Positions 16,246 through 25,900 of a stretch of 38,182 nt of DNA are shown one piece after another; within the stretch, counting starts at the first letter, position 1, and each line of letters begins with the position of its first letter. The notes under the pieces are model-generated. The model worked only from the letters and a program-made list of their open reading frames with translations. It did no database searches and was not told the DNA's origin. The stretch is taken from assembly GCA_017468865.1 (NCBI GenBank), contig JAFUHM010000044.1:1-38182 (forward strand), written 5' to 3'. The stretch is from Oscillospiraceae bacterium (GTDB taxonomy: Bacteria > Bacillota > Clostridia > Oscillospirales > Ruminococcaceae). The position numbers were made by a program, and so were the translations under genes.

Positions 16246-16479
16246 ATGGAAACTATCGATAGCTCAAGAAAAAAACAGCTCGACCACGACCTTATCGCCA
16301 TAGGTGTGATAACATTCATTGTACTGTCACTGGTGCTGGTGGTATTCGGCAAACAGTTCAACGGCTTTGTTTACGATACGACAAGCCCCGTACTGCCGAG
16401 AGTTGCCGTTGCTGACAGTAGACGTACGACAAAAAGAGAAAGGCTGTGTAACCGCATAGGTTACGCAGCCTCATCTTAA
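16246..16479 (+). CDS. Small single-pass membrane protein, unknown function
   Basis: A 77-residue protein that I do not recognise. Residues 1-15 are charged, residues about 16-39 form one membrane helix ('LIAIGVITFIVLSLVLVVFG'), and the tail is basic. Support for a real gene: a perfect promoter at 16178, AAAGGAG 11 bases before the ATG, and no competing frame. The last dozen codons lie inside a 13-bp hairpin (16441-16471) that looks like the terminator of the opposing mcrBC operon, so the C-terminal tail may be accidental or the gene may have been shortened. It could be a small regulatory membrane protein or a toxin-like peptide; nothing decides this. Confidence 0.6.
   Translation: METIDSSRKKQLDHDLIAIGVITFIVLSLVLVVFGKQFNGFVYDTTSPVLPRVAVADSRRTTKRERLCNRIGYAASS
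16429..16471 (-). terminator. Intrinsic terminator of the mcrBC operon
   Basis: A 13-bp stem (16441-16453 with 16459-16471, one G-U pair, 5-base loop). On the minus strand it is followed by TTTCTCTTTTTG, a U-rich tract, about 60 bases after the mcrC stop. On the plus strand no T run follows. It overlaps the 3' end of the small membrane-protein gene. Confidence 0.75.
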
Positions 16480-16529
16480 AATCTTAAATACTTCTATATC
16501 GGCGCACCACTAAAGGTCTGTCCGTTTTC

Positions 16530-17846
16530 TCATATCTTGATCTTCTGTCCGAAGATATGTTCAAGTATCCTCGACAGGCTGCCCTCCATATCGCCTATGT
16601 CAACGAAGACCACACGTCCGATAACGCCGTCCTCGTTCTTGAATGCGATCTCTCTCGCATCCTCCGCCATTTCACGGGTAAGGGGATATATGTAGCACAC
16701 ACTGTCCGAGTGATAGAGATTGAGCAGATCGTATATATCCATGATGTCCGAATCACGGATGCCGAAGTTCTCGTCTGCACCCGAAAGCTCCTGCCATTTT
16801 GCGTCGAACACGACTCTCATGCCCGTCTCACGCAGGGTCATCACCGCCAGAGCCTGTGCCGAGGCACGGTGCATGGCCTGATTGAGCATAGGATATGACT
16901 TCTTCTGTATCTCCGCCTTGAATCGCTGATTGTCAAGCATCCGCCCCAGCTTGTAGACGGTGTACGAGTCGAACAGCTGACGTGTGGGGAACACCACCGC
17001 ATAGGAAACATCACGGCCCTTTGTCACGGTGATGTGCTTTCCCAGCAGGAATATCTCTGCCCATTTGAGGGCGTTGATGTAGCCTGTCATGCTTCTGTCG
17101 AGTATGCAGGCGGAAAAGTCCTGCGCATAGTTTGTGGAGTAGTCAACACCGTCGAAGTTTGCCACCAGATTATCTATACGGTTGCGTGATCTTGCAGAGG
17201 ACGTGACGTCGTGCAGATATTTCAGCGTTGACTTTATCAGCCTGTTTTCGGGGCGGTTGATGGTGAACACATCATACATCACATAGAACTTGTCCTTGTG
17301 AGCGAAGTTCTTTGTGGCGTGCTTTGCGTATATTACCTTCCCCTTCAGGAAGTTCTCGTTGTTCTCATAAGGGGTGTATGCCTGCTTTATGCCGTTGAGG
17401 ACGATGCCCTGCACCTCATTTATGAAGGAGAGGATGAAGGTCTCGAATATGTTCAGGTTTTCCGCCGCCCTCGTATTCAGGTTGTGCTCATCTATCGGGA
17501 CGGACTTCATGGAGGAGAGCATATTCAGGAAGATCCTCTTCTGGGAGATCTCCTTCCCGTTCTTGTCCTTAGCCTTGAACTTGGGAAGTATCTCAAACTG
17601 CGTGCCGTCCTTGAGTACGATGGTACCGACATATCCGCCCGCACGCAGGATGCGCTCCTTTCCCTCCCCCTCAGGATAGAGGATATAGCTGTTGATGCCT
17701 TTCGGATCGGGCATCTTCTTCTCACGGGAGAACTCCGCAAGCATATCGAACACCGGTTCGGGAATGGGAAGGCCGCCCTCACGCTGCGAGGATCCCTCTA
17801 TGGTGAAAAACTCGGATTCACTTATCCTGTATCGTTCTTTTTTCAT
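16530..17846 (-). CDS. mcrC: McrC-like restriction endonuclease subunit
   Basis: A 438-residue McrC family protein, the nuclease partner of the McrB GTPase in modification-dependent restriction of foreign DNA. The C-terminal half has the family segment 'NRPENRLIKSTLKYL' (about 197-211) and the PD-(D/E)xK core 'RVVFDAKWQ', with D348 and K350 as likely catalytic residues. At 438 residues it is longer than Escherichia coli McrC (about 350), with a larger N-terminal beta-rich part ('GGYVGTIVLKDGTQFEILPK'). AAAGGA lies 6 bases before the ATG. It follows mcrB after a 108-base gap that holds a perfect inverted repeat. Confidence 0.9.
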   Translation of the reverse strand: MKKERYRISESEFFTIEGSSQREGGLPIPEPVFDMLAEFSREKKMPDPKGINSYILYPEGEGKERILRAGGYVGTIVLKDGTQFEILPKFKAKDKNGKEISQKRIFLNMLSSMKSVPIDEHNLNTRAAENLNIFETFILSFINEVQGIVLNGIKQAYTPYENNENFLKGKVIYAKHATKNFAHKDKFYVMYDVFTINRPENRLIKSTLKYLHDVTSSARSRNRIDNLVANFDGVDYSTNYAQDFSACILDRSMTGYINALKWAEIFLLGKHITVTKGRDVSYAVVFPTRQLFDSYTVYKLGRMLDNQRFKAEIQKKSYPMLNQAMHRASAQALAVMTLRETGMRVVFDAKWQELSGADENFGIRDSDIMDIYDLLNLYHSDSVCYIYPLTREMAEDAREIAFKNEDGVIGRVVFVDIGDMEGSLSRILEHIFGQKIKI

Positions 17847-17867
17847 GCGTCATCCTTTATCAGTTGC

Positions 17868-17945
17868 ATTTCTCCCCCGCATAAGCTGCCGTCCCCTGAA
17901 AGGTCCTGACCCTTCGGGAAAACAGTATATGGGCGGGGGAGAAAT
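17868..17945. repeat. Perfect 13-bp inverted repeat between mcrB and mcrC
   Basis: ATTTCTCCCCCGC at 17868-17880 is the exact reverse complement of GCGGGGGAGAAAT at 17933-17945, with 52 bases between. The interior has several short complementary runs (GGTC/GACC, CCC/GGG), so the mcrBC mRNA could fold a branched structure there. No U-tract follows on either strand, so it is not a plain terminator. I could not match it to a riboswitch or ribozyme class. It might be a structured RNA element or a small palindromic repeat family. Confidence 0.75.
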
Positions 17946-17954
17946 ACTTATGGA

Positions 17955-18965
17955 TCAAAGAAGTTTACGGTATGCCTCGGGATTCCAGAAAGCATCGTCA
18001 TTTATCTCATAGGTGTCATCCACATCGAGGAACAGCTCCACCTTTTCGCCGAAGGTCTTCTTGTAGTCTATGGCAAGTGCCTTCACGAACTGCTCATCAG
18101 GCTCCTTGTTGTAGTCGCCCAGCACCCAGCGTATCTTCTGATAGTCGCCGTAGAAATACTCCTGAAGAAGGGGTATGATAGAGTTTTTGAATATAGAGCC
18201 GAGTCTTATGATGGAAGGATCCTGCTTGAGGGACATGAAATACGCATGGCCTATGGTATGTTCTCTGTCCACAAGGATCTCGATCCTCTTGTTGATGGTG
18301 GCAAGCAGATGCTCTATGCTGATGCCCTCCACGAAGGTATCTCCGAAGAGCTCGGGGCGGGGGAGCATCTCGATAAAGTCGAAACGTCTGCGTATAGCCG
18401 TATCGAGAAGTGCTATGGAACGGTCAGCCGTGTTCATGGTGCCGACGATATATACATTTGAAGGCACACCGAACAGATCCATCGAGTAGGCAAGCCTTAC
18501 CCTTACTTCCTCACGTTCGCCCAGACGCTTTGACGGCTCAATTACCGTGATAAGTTCACCGAATATCTTGGAGATATTGCCACGGTTGATCTCGTCTATG
18601 ATAAACACATAGGGCTCATCGGGATGTTCCTGGGCTCTGTGGCAGAATTCCCTGAATATACCCTGATCGACAACGTAGACCATTTCCTTTTTACGGGTAC
18701 GCTCGCCTCGTTCGTTCATGGTCTCAAGGAACACAGGCTTGATACCTTCGATGAACTCCTCATAGCCCATAGACTGGTGGAATGTGGTGAACTCTATCTG
18801 ACCGAAGCTGTTCTTGAGCTCATTATAGCGGTCGAGCATGGAGTCATAATCCTTAGCCATGACAGTCTCAACAGGGATATTATATATTATGGACAGGGCA
18901 TAGTTGACGCTGTTATAAGTCTTACCTGTGCCGGGAGGTCCGTAAAGGATGATGTTCTTACCCAT
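17955..18965 (-). CDS. mcrB: McrB-like AAA+ GTPase lacking an N-terminal reader domain
   Basis: A 336-residue AAA+ motor of the McrB family, which hydrolyses GTP and translocates DNA with McrC. Walker A is GPPGTGKT at 9-16, Walker B is 'FIIDEINRGN' (D124, E125), and the McrB signature 'MNTADRS' is at 177-183, followed by 'AIRRRFDF'. The protein begins immediately at the P-loop, so the roughly 160-residue DNA-binding domain of classical McrB is missing; its length fits the AAA+ part only. The frame upstream is not open to a domain. A promoter and a GAAGGGAAG site lie upstream. Confidence 0.93.
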   Translation of the reverse strand: MGKNIILYGPPGTGKTYNSVNYALSIIYNIPVETVMAKDYDSMLDRYNELKNSFGQIEFTTFHQSMGYEEFIEGIKPVFLETMNERGERTRKKEMVYVVDQGIFREFCHRAQEHPDEPYVFIIDEINRGNISKIFGELITVIEPSKRLGEREEVRVRLAYSMDLFGVPSNVYIVGTMNTADRSIALLDTAIRRRFDFIEMLPRPELFGDTFVEGISIEHLLATINKRIEILVDREHTIGHAYFMSLKQDPSIIRLGSIFKNSIIPLLQEYFYGDYQKIRWVLGDYNKEPDEQFVKALAIDYKKTFGEKVELFLDVDDTYEINDDAFWNPEAYRKLL

Positions 18966-19000
18966 TGTGATCTTCCCTTCAAAAATAATCGGTTATAGTT

Positions 19001-19029
19001 ATAATATCACAAATCACAAAAAAAATCAA
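19001..19029 (-). promoter_or_regulatory. Promoter for mcrBC
   Basis: Read on the minus strand: TTGATT (19029-19024), 17-base spacer, TATTAT (19006-19001), preceded by a TG one base before the -10. Four of six and five of six consensus matches. The leader to the mcrB ATG is about 30 bases. Confidence 0.7.
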
Positions 19030-19127
19030 TATTTAAAAAAGATTTTTTGGTATATTCTGCACATTGTACAAATTTGAGGGGTGATTTTTTATCTGTAATG
19101 TATCATTCATTTCCCGAAAATGCGGAC

Positions 19128-20180
19128 TTACTTTGCCTTCAGGGTAAGCATCTTTATCACCGCATTTTCCAGTATCGTCTCGGGCTTTCCCGTGCCGCCC
19201 TTTATATCCGTGTCCGCCTTGCAGAGTATCTGCATACAACGGCGCAGATATCCCGTATTTGTCCGCTGTGCCGAGCGGAAGGCGTTGTTCACCCTGAATG
19301 AAAGATTTCTCGGATAGGAAAAGTCGCTTATCACGTCATTTGCCGTTTTTCCCGCATCCAGTGCTATCCTTGCCCGATATATGTCGTTCATGCTCCCCGT
19401 CAGCATATACAGCAGCGCCACAGGCTCCGAACGGTTGTCGATGAGCCTGTTGTACACATCGAGCGCCCTGCTCAGGTCATGAGCCGTCACCGCATCAGAC
19501 AGGGCATATATCTTCGTGTCGTCGTTCTCCGGGGTAAGGAGAGCCACATCCTCTTGTGTCACCTCACGGCCGTCAGCGTAAGCCGTGAGCTTCCCCACTT
19601 CATTTGCCGCCGCCGACAGATCACCCGTCCGTGCAAAGAGGAACTCCGCCGCCTTTCGGCCTATCCTGCCGCCCTCCTCGGAGAACATTGCCATGATCTC
19701 CTTTGCAGCCTCTGAGGGGGAAGGTATGTCTATCCGCACCGTCGTACCGACCTTTGCCACCAGATCCGTGAGCTTCCTGTTCTTCTCCGTGGGATTTTTC
19801 TTTCCTCCGCAGATGTCCGCATTGAGGGTGTAGAAGATGAGCACCGTGGTATCCGGGAGATTTCTGATCTCCTCGTATAATTCCTTCAGGGCAGCAGCAC
19901 CGGGCTTTACTGCCTCCAGATCAAAGTCGCACACCGTAACGCACATCTTCTCCGAGAATACGGGAAGTGCCTCGCACGCCTGTATCATCACATCCGTGCC
20001 GTCCTTCCCCTCAAACCTGTGGAGGTTGAGGCTCTGTGCGTCCCTGTCTATGATGCTGTCCACAAGGGCGTTTTTCATCCTGCCGATGGTATAGTCATCC
20101 GTACCGTAGATGTAATATACGCCGCCTGCCTCATGCGCCTTTATTATGCGGGAAAGCTCCGCCTTGCTCATCTCACCCAT
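19128..20180 (-). CDS. holA: DNA polymerase III delta subunit
   Basis: A 350-residue clamp-loader subunit that opens the sliding clamp. The N-terminal 'GGVYYIYGTDDYTIGRMKNALVDSI' replaces the P-loop region typical of delta, followed by 'VMIQACEALPVFSEKMCVTVCD', 'DTTVLIFYT', 'FLFARTGDLSAAANEVGKLTAY' and 'ALSDAVTAHDLSRALDVYNRLI'. I use the ATG at 20180, since GGGAG lies 5 bases upstream; a TTG at 20192 and an ATG at 20171 are also in frame. It overlaps comEC by 8 bases, and comEC-holA is a common pair. Confidence 0.94.
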   Translation of the reverse strand: MGEMSKAELSRIIKAHEAGGVYYIYGTDDYTIGRMKNALVDSIIDRDAQSLNLHRFEGKDGTDVMIQACEALPVFSEKMCVTVCDFDLEAVKPGAAALKELYEEIRNLPDTTVLIFYTLNADICGGKKNPTEKNRKLTDLVAKVGTTVRIDIPSPSEAAKEIMAMFSEEGGRIGRKAAEFLFARTGDLSAAANEVGKLTAYADGREVTQEDVALLTPENDDTKIYALSDAVTAHDLSRALDVYNRLIDNRSEPVALLYMLTGSMNDIYRARIALDAGKTANDVISDFSYPRNLSFRVNNAFRSAQRTNTGYLRRCMQILCKADTDIKGGTGKPETILENAVIKMLTLKAK

Positions 20181-21915
20181 TTTTACTCCCAACCCTGATC
20201 CTGCTGCCGTTTATGTACAGTGGTATACCGTCCACCGTATACAGCTGTTCGCCCTCGATGATATAGACCTTCGCATCGGGGAAGTCAGCCGCATACTTGC
20301 TGCTCTGTCCCTGTGTGCAGAAGACCGCCGTCGGATGAAGTCCGTACCTTGCCGCAGCCTTCTTCAGTTCGTATCGGTTGTCGCCCGTATCCACCGCCGC
20401 CGAGCCTGTTTCCGTCTTTATCAGTGCGTATCCGTCCGCCATATGCGTCTGCGGTGTGTGAAGCCCCGAAAGATATACCGCAGTCCCTGCCATCATCACC
20501 AGTGCCGCCGACGAGAGCATGACGGGAAGTGCCGTCTTCTTCCCTCCCGCAAGCCCTGCAAGGCAGGCAGCCGCCGCTCCGAATATCATTCCGGGGAGTA
20601 TCGCCCCCGCAGGCAGGGGGAATGCCAGACCCGAAAGAAGTCCGCACAGCGCCAGTATCACCTTGGCTGTCACCCCTGCAAATATGAAGAACAGCTTGCC
20701 CGCTGCCCCTCCCGCAAACACGCCCAGATACGAAAAGAACAGCGCAGGCGTGCATAAAGGTATCACCGCCAGATTTGTCACGGGCGATATCCCCGATATC
20801 CCGTCGAAGAATACGAATGATGCAGGGAGTATCGCAGTCTGCGTACACAGTATGAAGACTGCCGTCCGCATCACGGGATGGATATGGGTGAAAAGCGGCT
20901 CCGTGCCGTCCTTCCTTGCCTTTATCTCCGTCAGTTCCTTCTCTGCCCACGGAGAGAGCACCGCTGCTCCGAATGTGCCCGACAGTGACAGTATGAATGA
21001 TGCTCCCGTCACGCACAGCGGCGAATGGAGAAGTATCAGAAGCACAGCCGCCGCCAGGGAATTGAGGGCATCCCCACGCCTTCTCACAAGTCCTGCCCCG
21101 TATACGATAAGTGTCATGATATACGCACGGATGACAGGCACTGTCATGTCCGCACAGAGCACTATCACAGCCCCTGCCGCCGCAGCCGCAAAGAACCTCA
21201 GTTTTTTGCTCCTCCCCGTGACCGCCGCTGCGATCATGGCGGCTATGGACAGATGGAGCCCCGACACCGCCGCCGTATGTCCCGCACCGGCTCCGTACAG
21301 CGATGACAGCGCAGGTGAGGATATTTCCCAGTATCTGCTGCCAAACAGCATCCCGATGAGATATTCTCCCGCATCCCCCATTTCAAGGGAACGTATCTCG
21401 GATATGCTTGACTGCCGCAGATCGTCTATGAATTTATACGGCTGACGATCCTTTTCCTTCACCGTCACTTCAGGGGAATACATGACCGACAGTATCCCCT
21501 TTGACCGCATGAAGTCAGGGTTTTCAGGCTCGCACAGCTCGCCCTTCACCGACACCCTGTCGCCCCTTATCAGACTGTATTCACCGTAGAGGTATATGCC
21601 TGTGAGCTGTCTGCCGTGCTTTACCGTGTAGAACGGAACGCCGTCGGTATCCGCCTCCGTTACCACGCCCTCGAAGGAAGTCTCACCCATCACGGGAGGC
21701 ACGTTCGCCGCAGAGTAGGCAAGTGCCCCCACCGCCGCCGAGATACATACCGTCATCACATATCTGACCGCATCCCGCCTGACAATGGAGATCACAGCCC
21801 CTGCCGCAAGCAGTATCACCGTGACCGCCGCCGTATATCTGCCGCACAGTGCCGCAGCAAGCATACCGCCCATGCAGCCGAAGCCTGCATATACAAGTTT
21901 ACGAGTCATATCCAC
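20173..21915 (-). CDS. comEC: ComEC/Rec2 family DNA-uptake channel, degenerate C-terminal domain
   Basis: A 580-residue polytopic membrane protein. The N-terminal part has membrane helices and a DUF4131-like soluble region ('GDRVSVKGELCEPENPDFM'). The competence domain starts with 'AGAGHTAAVSGLHLSIAAMI', the family's HLLAVSGLH motif. The final 110 or so residues look like a shortened metallo-beta-lactamase fold: 'AAVDTGDNRYELKKAAARYG' and 'AVFCTQGQSSKYAADFPDAK' lie where the HxHxDH metal site should be, but no such motif is present. Start is uncertain: GTG 21915 or ATG 21909, with AAAGGTGG overlapping the GTG. Confidence 0.9.
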   Translation of the reverse strand: MDMTRKLVYAGFGCMGGMLAAALCGRYTAAVTVILLAAGAVISIVRRDAVRYVMTVCISAAVGALAYSAANVPPVMGETSFEGVVTEADTDGVPFYTVKHGRQLTGIYLYGEYSLIRGDRVSVKGELCEPENPDFMRSKGILSVMYSPEVTVKEKDRQPYKFIDDLRQSSISEIRSLEMGDAGEYLIGMLFGSRYWEISSPALSSLYGAGAGHTAAVSGLHLSIAAMIAAAVTGRSKKLRFFAAAAAGAVIVLCADMTVPVIRAYIMTLIVYGAGLVRRRGDALNSLAAAVLLILLHSPLCVTGASFILSLSGTFGAAVLSPWAEKELTEIKARKDGTEPLFTHIHPVMRTAVFILCTQTAILPASFVFFDGISGISPVTNLAVIPLCTPALFFSYLGVFAGGAAGKLFFIFAGVTAKVILALCGLLSGLAFPLPAGAILPGMIFGAAAACLAGLAGGKKTALPVMLSSAALVMMAGTAVYLSGLHTPQTHMADGYALIKTETGSAAVDTGDNRYELKKAAARYGLHPTAVFCTQGQSSKYAADFPDAKVYIIEGEQLYTVDGIPLYINGSRIRVGSKNG

Positions 21916-21937
21916 CTTTGACCTGTGCCGCAGAGGA

Positions 21938-23920
<1,983 letters not shown>

Positions 23921-24847
23921 TCACGGCCTTTTCCTAAGACCGGGTGCGTTATCCCCGACTATCATCTGCAATGCGTTGTGAAGTGCGCATATGCTTATGT
24001 TTTTGCTCTTGCCGCCGTACTCTCCGTCTATCGTCCAGGGAACGTCTCCCTGAGATGTGACGGTGAAGTCCTCCGAGCGGAAGTAGTAGAAGCAGGAGGC
24101 ATCGAAGTCCTTCCTGATCAGTGCGTTAAGTGTGCGGTTGAGCTCCGTGCCGCTGGTAGGGTTCTTTATGAACATCCCCTCGAACAGGTTGTCGTTCATG
24201 GAAACGTTATCCCCCGCAAGGTCCTTTATGCCGCCCACCGACAGGGAATTTGCCACCATGCCGAACATGAAGTCATCCGTCACCGTGGTGTCGCCGCACT
24301 TTACGGTCACACGGTAGGAACGGGACAGATCCACGTTCTGCGCCGCCTCCTTGACCGCATCTATCATATACGCTACGGGGCCGAGCAGGTTCTTCATCTG
24401 CTGACCCGTGGAATAGCTCACCTTGGTGAATGCCCCGAAAGCCGCCACATAGGTGAAGTATCTCTTGTTGAATGCGCCCACGTCCACGAAATGAGGCTTG
24501 CCGCTTATGATGAGCTTTGCCGCATCGGGCATATTCTTCGGTATCCCGAGGCTTGAAGCGAAGTCGTTCATGGTGCCTGCCGGGATATATCCCACGGGGA
24601 CATGATGGCCTCCGTCCATTATGCCGCCGAGAGTCTCATTCATGGTGCCGTCGCCGCCGCTGCACACCACGATGTCAAATTCTGCGGCTCTTGCCTTGAC
24701 AGTCTCATAGCCGTCATTCTTGCGCTGAGTGGGGTGGCACAGCACATCATACCCTGCCGCCGTGAAGATCTGGATGATATCCGGAAGGTGTCTGTTTATC
24801 ATTCCCTGACCGGAATGAGGATTATACACAAACAGTATCTTTTTCAT
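23921..24847 (-). CDS. Diacylglycerol kinase family lipid kinase
   Basis: A 308-residue soluble lipid kinase of the DgkB/YegS type, which phosphorylates diacylglycerol or a related lipid with ATP. The nucleotide-binding motif 'VVCSGGDGTMNETLGGIM' and 'IPAGTMNDFASSLG' are diagnostic; the C-terminal beta-sandwich ends in 'VPWTIDGEYGG', where the family has DGE. I start it at ATG 24847, 6 bases from an AGGTG; ATG 24850 and GTG 24856 are also in frame. It is the first gene of the kinase-ligA-comEC-holA run behind a consensus promoter. Confidence 0.92.
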   Translation of the reverse strand: MKKILFVYNPHSGQGMINRHLPDIIQIFTAAGYDVLCHPTQRKNDGYETVKARAAEFDIVVCSGGDGTMNETLGGIMDGGHHVPVGYIPAGTMNDFASSLGIPKNMPDAAKLIISGKPHFVDVGAFNKRYFTYVAAFGAFTKVSYSTGQQMKNLLGPVAYMIDAVKEAAQNVDLSRSYRVTVKCGDTTVTDDFMFGMVANSLSVGGIKDLAGDNVSMNDNLFEGMFIKNPTSGTELNRTLNALIRKDFDASCFYYFRSEDFTVTSQGDVPWTIDGEYGGKSKNISICALHNALQMIVGDNAPGLRKRP

Positions 24848-24981
24848 CATAAGCACCTGTCAACTGTGGGCAAAGGCATCATGCGGATGCCGTGCCCAAA
24901 AGTGATACTGCCCTTCTGCGGCATACAGACATTCATCCTGTACAGCGGCCGGAGAACAGTATGAAACGTTCAACTGTATCC

Positions 24982-25010
24982 ATTATAGCATATGGGGGCA
25001 TTTTTGTCAA
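24982..25010 (-). promoter_or_regulatory. Consensus promoter for the lipid kinase-ligA-comEC-holA operon
   Basis: On the minus strand: TTGACA (25010-25005), 17-base spacer, TATAAT (24987-24982), with TG one base before the -10. A perfect match. The predicted start near 24975 gives a leader of about 125 bases before the kinase ATG; the leader contains 'gggca' and 'tgccc' runs that could pair but no riboswitch I recognise. Confidence 0.9.
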
Positions 25011-25048
25011 GTGATTTCTCAAAAAAATGTTACTTTGGGACGGGTGAA

Positions 25049-25084
25049 AGAATACCGCAGCTCGGAGAAGTCTCCGCTCTGCGG
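25049..25084 (-). terminator. Probable terminator after the OmpR-type regulator gene
   Basis: CCGCAG (25055-25060) pairs with CTGCGG (25079-25084), and inside it CGGAG pairs with CTCCG around AAGT. On the minus strand it is followed by TATTCTTTC, a weak U tract, 13 bases after the regulator's stop. Confidence 0.65.
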
Positions 25085-25097
25085 CTGATGAGTTTTA

Positions 25098-25805
25098 TCA
25101 ATATGCGTATTCCATCTTGTAACCGATGCCGCTGACTGCCTTGATGTAGCTCGGGTTGTGAGGGTCGGGCTCTATCTTGGCTCGGATGCGGCGGATGTGT
25201 TCGACTATGGTCTTGCGTACCCGATAGGGACGCTCATGCCATACCCCCGAATATATATCGTCGATGGAGCAGGGGTCGCCCAGATTTTCCAGCAGATACT
25301 CCACTATCCCGTATTCGATAGCTGTCATGCTGACAGGGGTGCTGCCCGAATAGACGCTGCGTGACTTCATGTCTATGCTTATCACGCCGTTTGAAAGGGT
25401 GTGCGGCCTGCTCATGATGCCCGAACTTCTCCTGATAAGGGCGGTGATCCTTGCCCTGAGCTCAAATGTGAAGCGGGGATCCGCACACATATCCGCACCC
25501 TTGGCAAGTGCGATGGTGGTGTATATCTCATCAAGCTCATCGGGGAGCATGAGTATGGGTATGTCGGAGAAGCTGCGCACCTGTGCGGCAGCATCAAATG
25601 CAGGGGATGACACGCCTGCGTCACGGATTATCAGAAGATGCGCCCCGTCAGCGGACGTGATGTGATCAGCAGTCGTCACATTCATCTCCTCATGAGTGAG
25701 CATACGCTGGATGTCGTTATCTCTCTTTTTTCTCCTGTCGATAACGATCACGTTGGGTCTGTATTCTATAGCCGTCAGACCGTTTGACGATAAATATACT
25801 GACAT
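25098..25805 (-). CDS. OmpR/PhoB-type regulator with degenerate receiver domain
   Basis: A 235-residue protein: a receiver-like fold at about 18-125 and an OmpR-type winged helix at about 138-235 ('SMTAIEYGIVEYLLENLG', 'YRVRKTIVEHIRRIRAKIEP', 'YIKAVSGIGYKME'). The receiver pocket is eroded: the acidic pair is I22-D-R-R instead of VDDE, the switch Thr/Ser is Pro88, and the invariant Lys near residue 100 is absent; Asp62 in 'LLIIRD' may still align with the phospho-acceptor. No histidine kinase is nearby. This points to a phosphorylation-independent or ligand-sensing regulator. The start is firm: CGGAGG lies 6 bases before the ATG, though this site lies inside a hairpin. Confidence 0.88.
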   Translation of the reverse strand: MSVYLSSNGLTAIEYRPNVIVIDRRKKRDNDIQRMLTHEEMNVTTADHITSADGAHLLIIRDAGVSSPAFDAAAQVRSFSDIPILMLPDELDEIYTTIALAKGADMCADPRFTFELRARITALIRRSSGIMSRPHTLSNGVISIDMKSRSVYSGSTPVSMTAIEYGIVEYLLENLGDPCSIDDIYSGVWHERPYRVRKTIVEHIRRIRAKIEPDPHNPSYIKAVSGIGYKMEYAY

Positions 25806-25812
25806 GATATAC

Positions 25813-25873
25813 CTCCGCTCGGTTAGTCCGGTTTCGTCTTGTTCTCTCTGTTATGAATACAACCGAGGCGGAG
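25813..25873 (-). promoter_or_regulatory. Leader hairpin covering the regulator's ribosome-binding site
   Basis: CTCCGCTCGGTT (25813-25824) is complementary to AACCGAGGCGGAG (25861-25873) except for one extra base, with a 36-base loop. In the minus-strand mRNA the right arm of this stem contains the CGGAGG Shine-Dalgarno sequence of the regulator gene. The stem would block translation unless opened by heat, a protein, RNA or coupled translation. No convincing promoter is seen in the 95-base gap. Confidence 0.65.
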
Positions 25874-25900
25874 ATTATTTTTCACCGATCTTCAAAAAAA

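Noticed and set aside
17847..17954. Self-cleaving ribozyme or known riboswitch between mcrB and mcrC
   Set aside because: I compared it by eye with hammerhead, twister, HDV-like and several riboswitch cores on both strands and found no match to their conserved bases; kept only as an unclassified inverted repeat.
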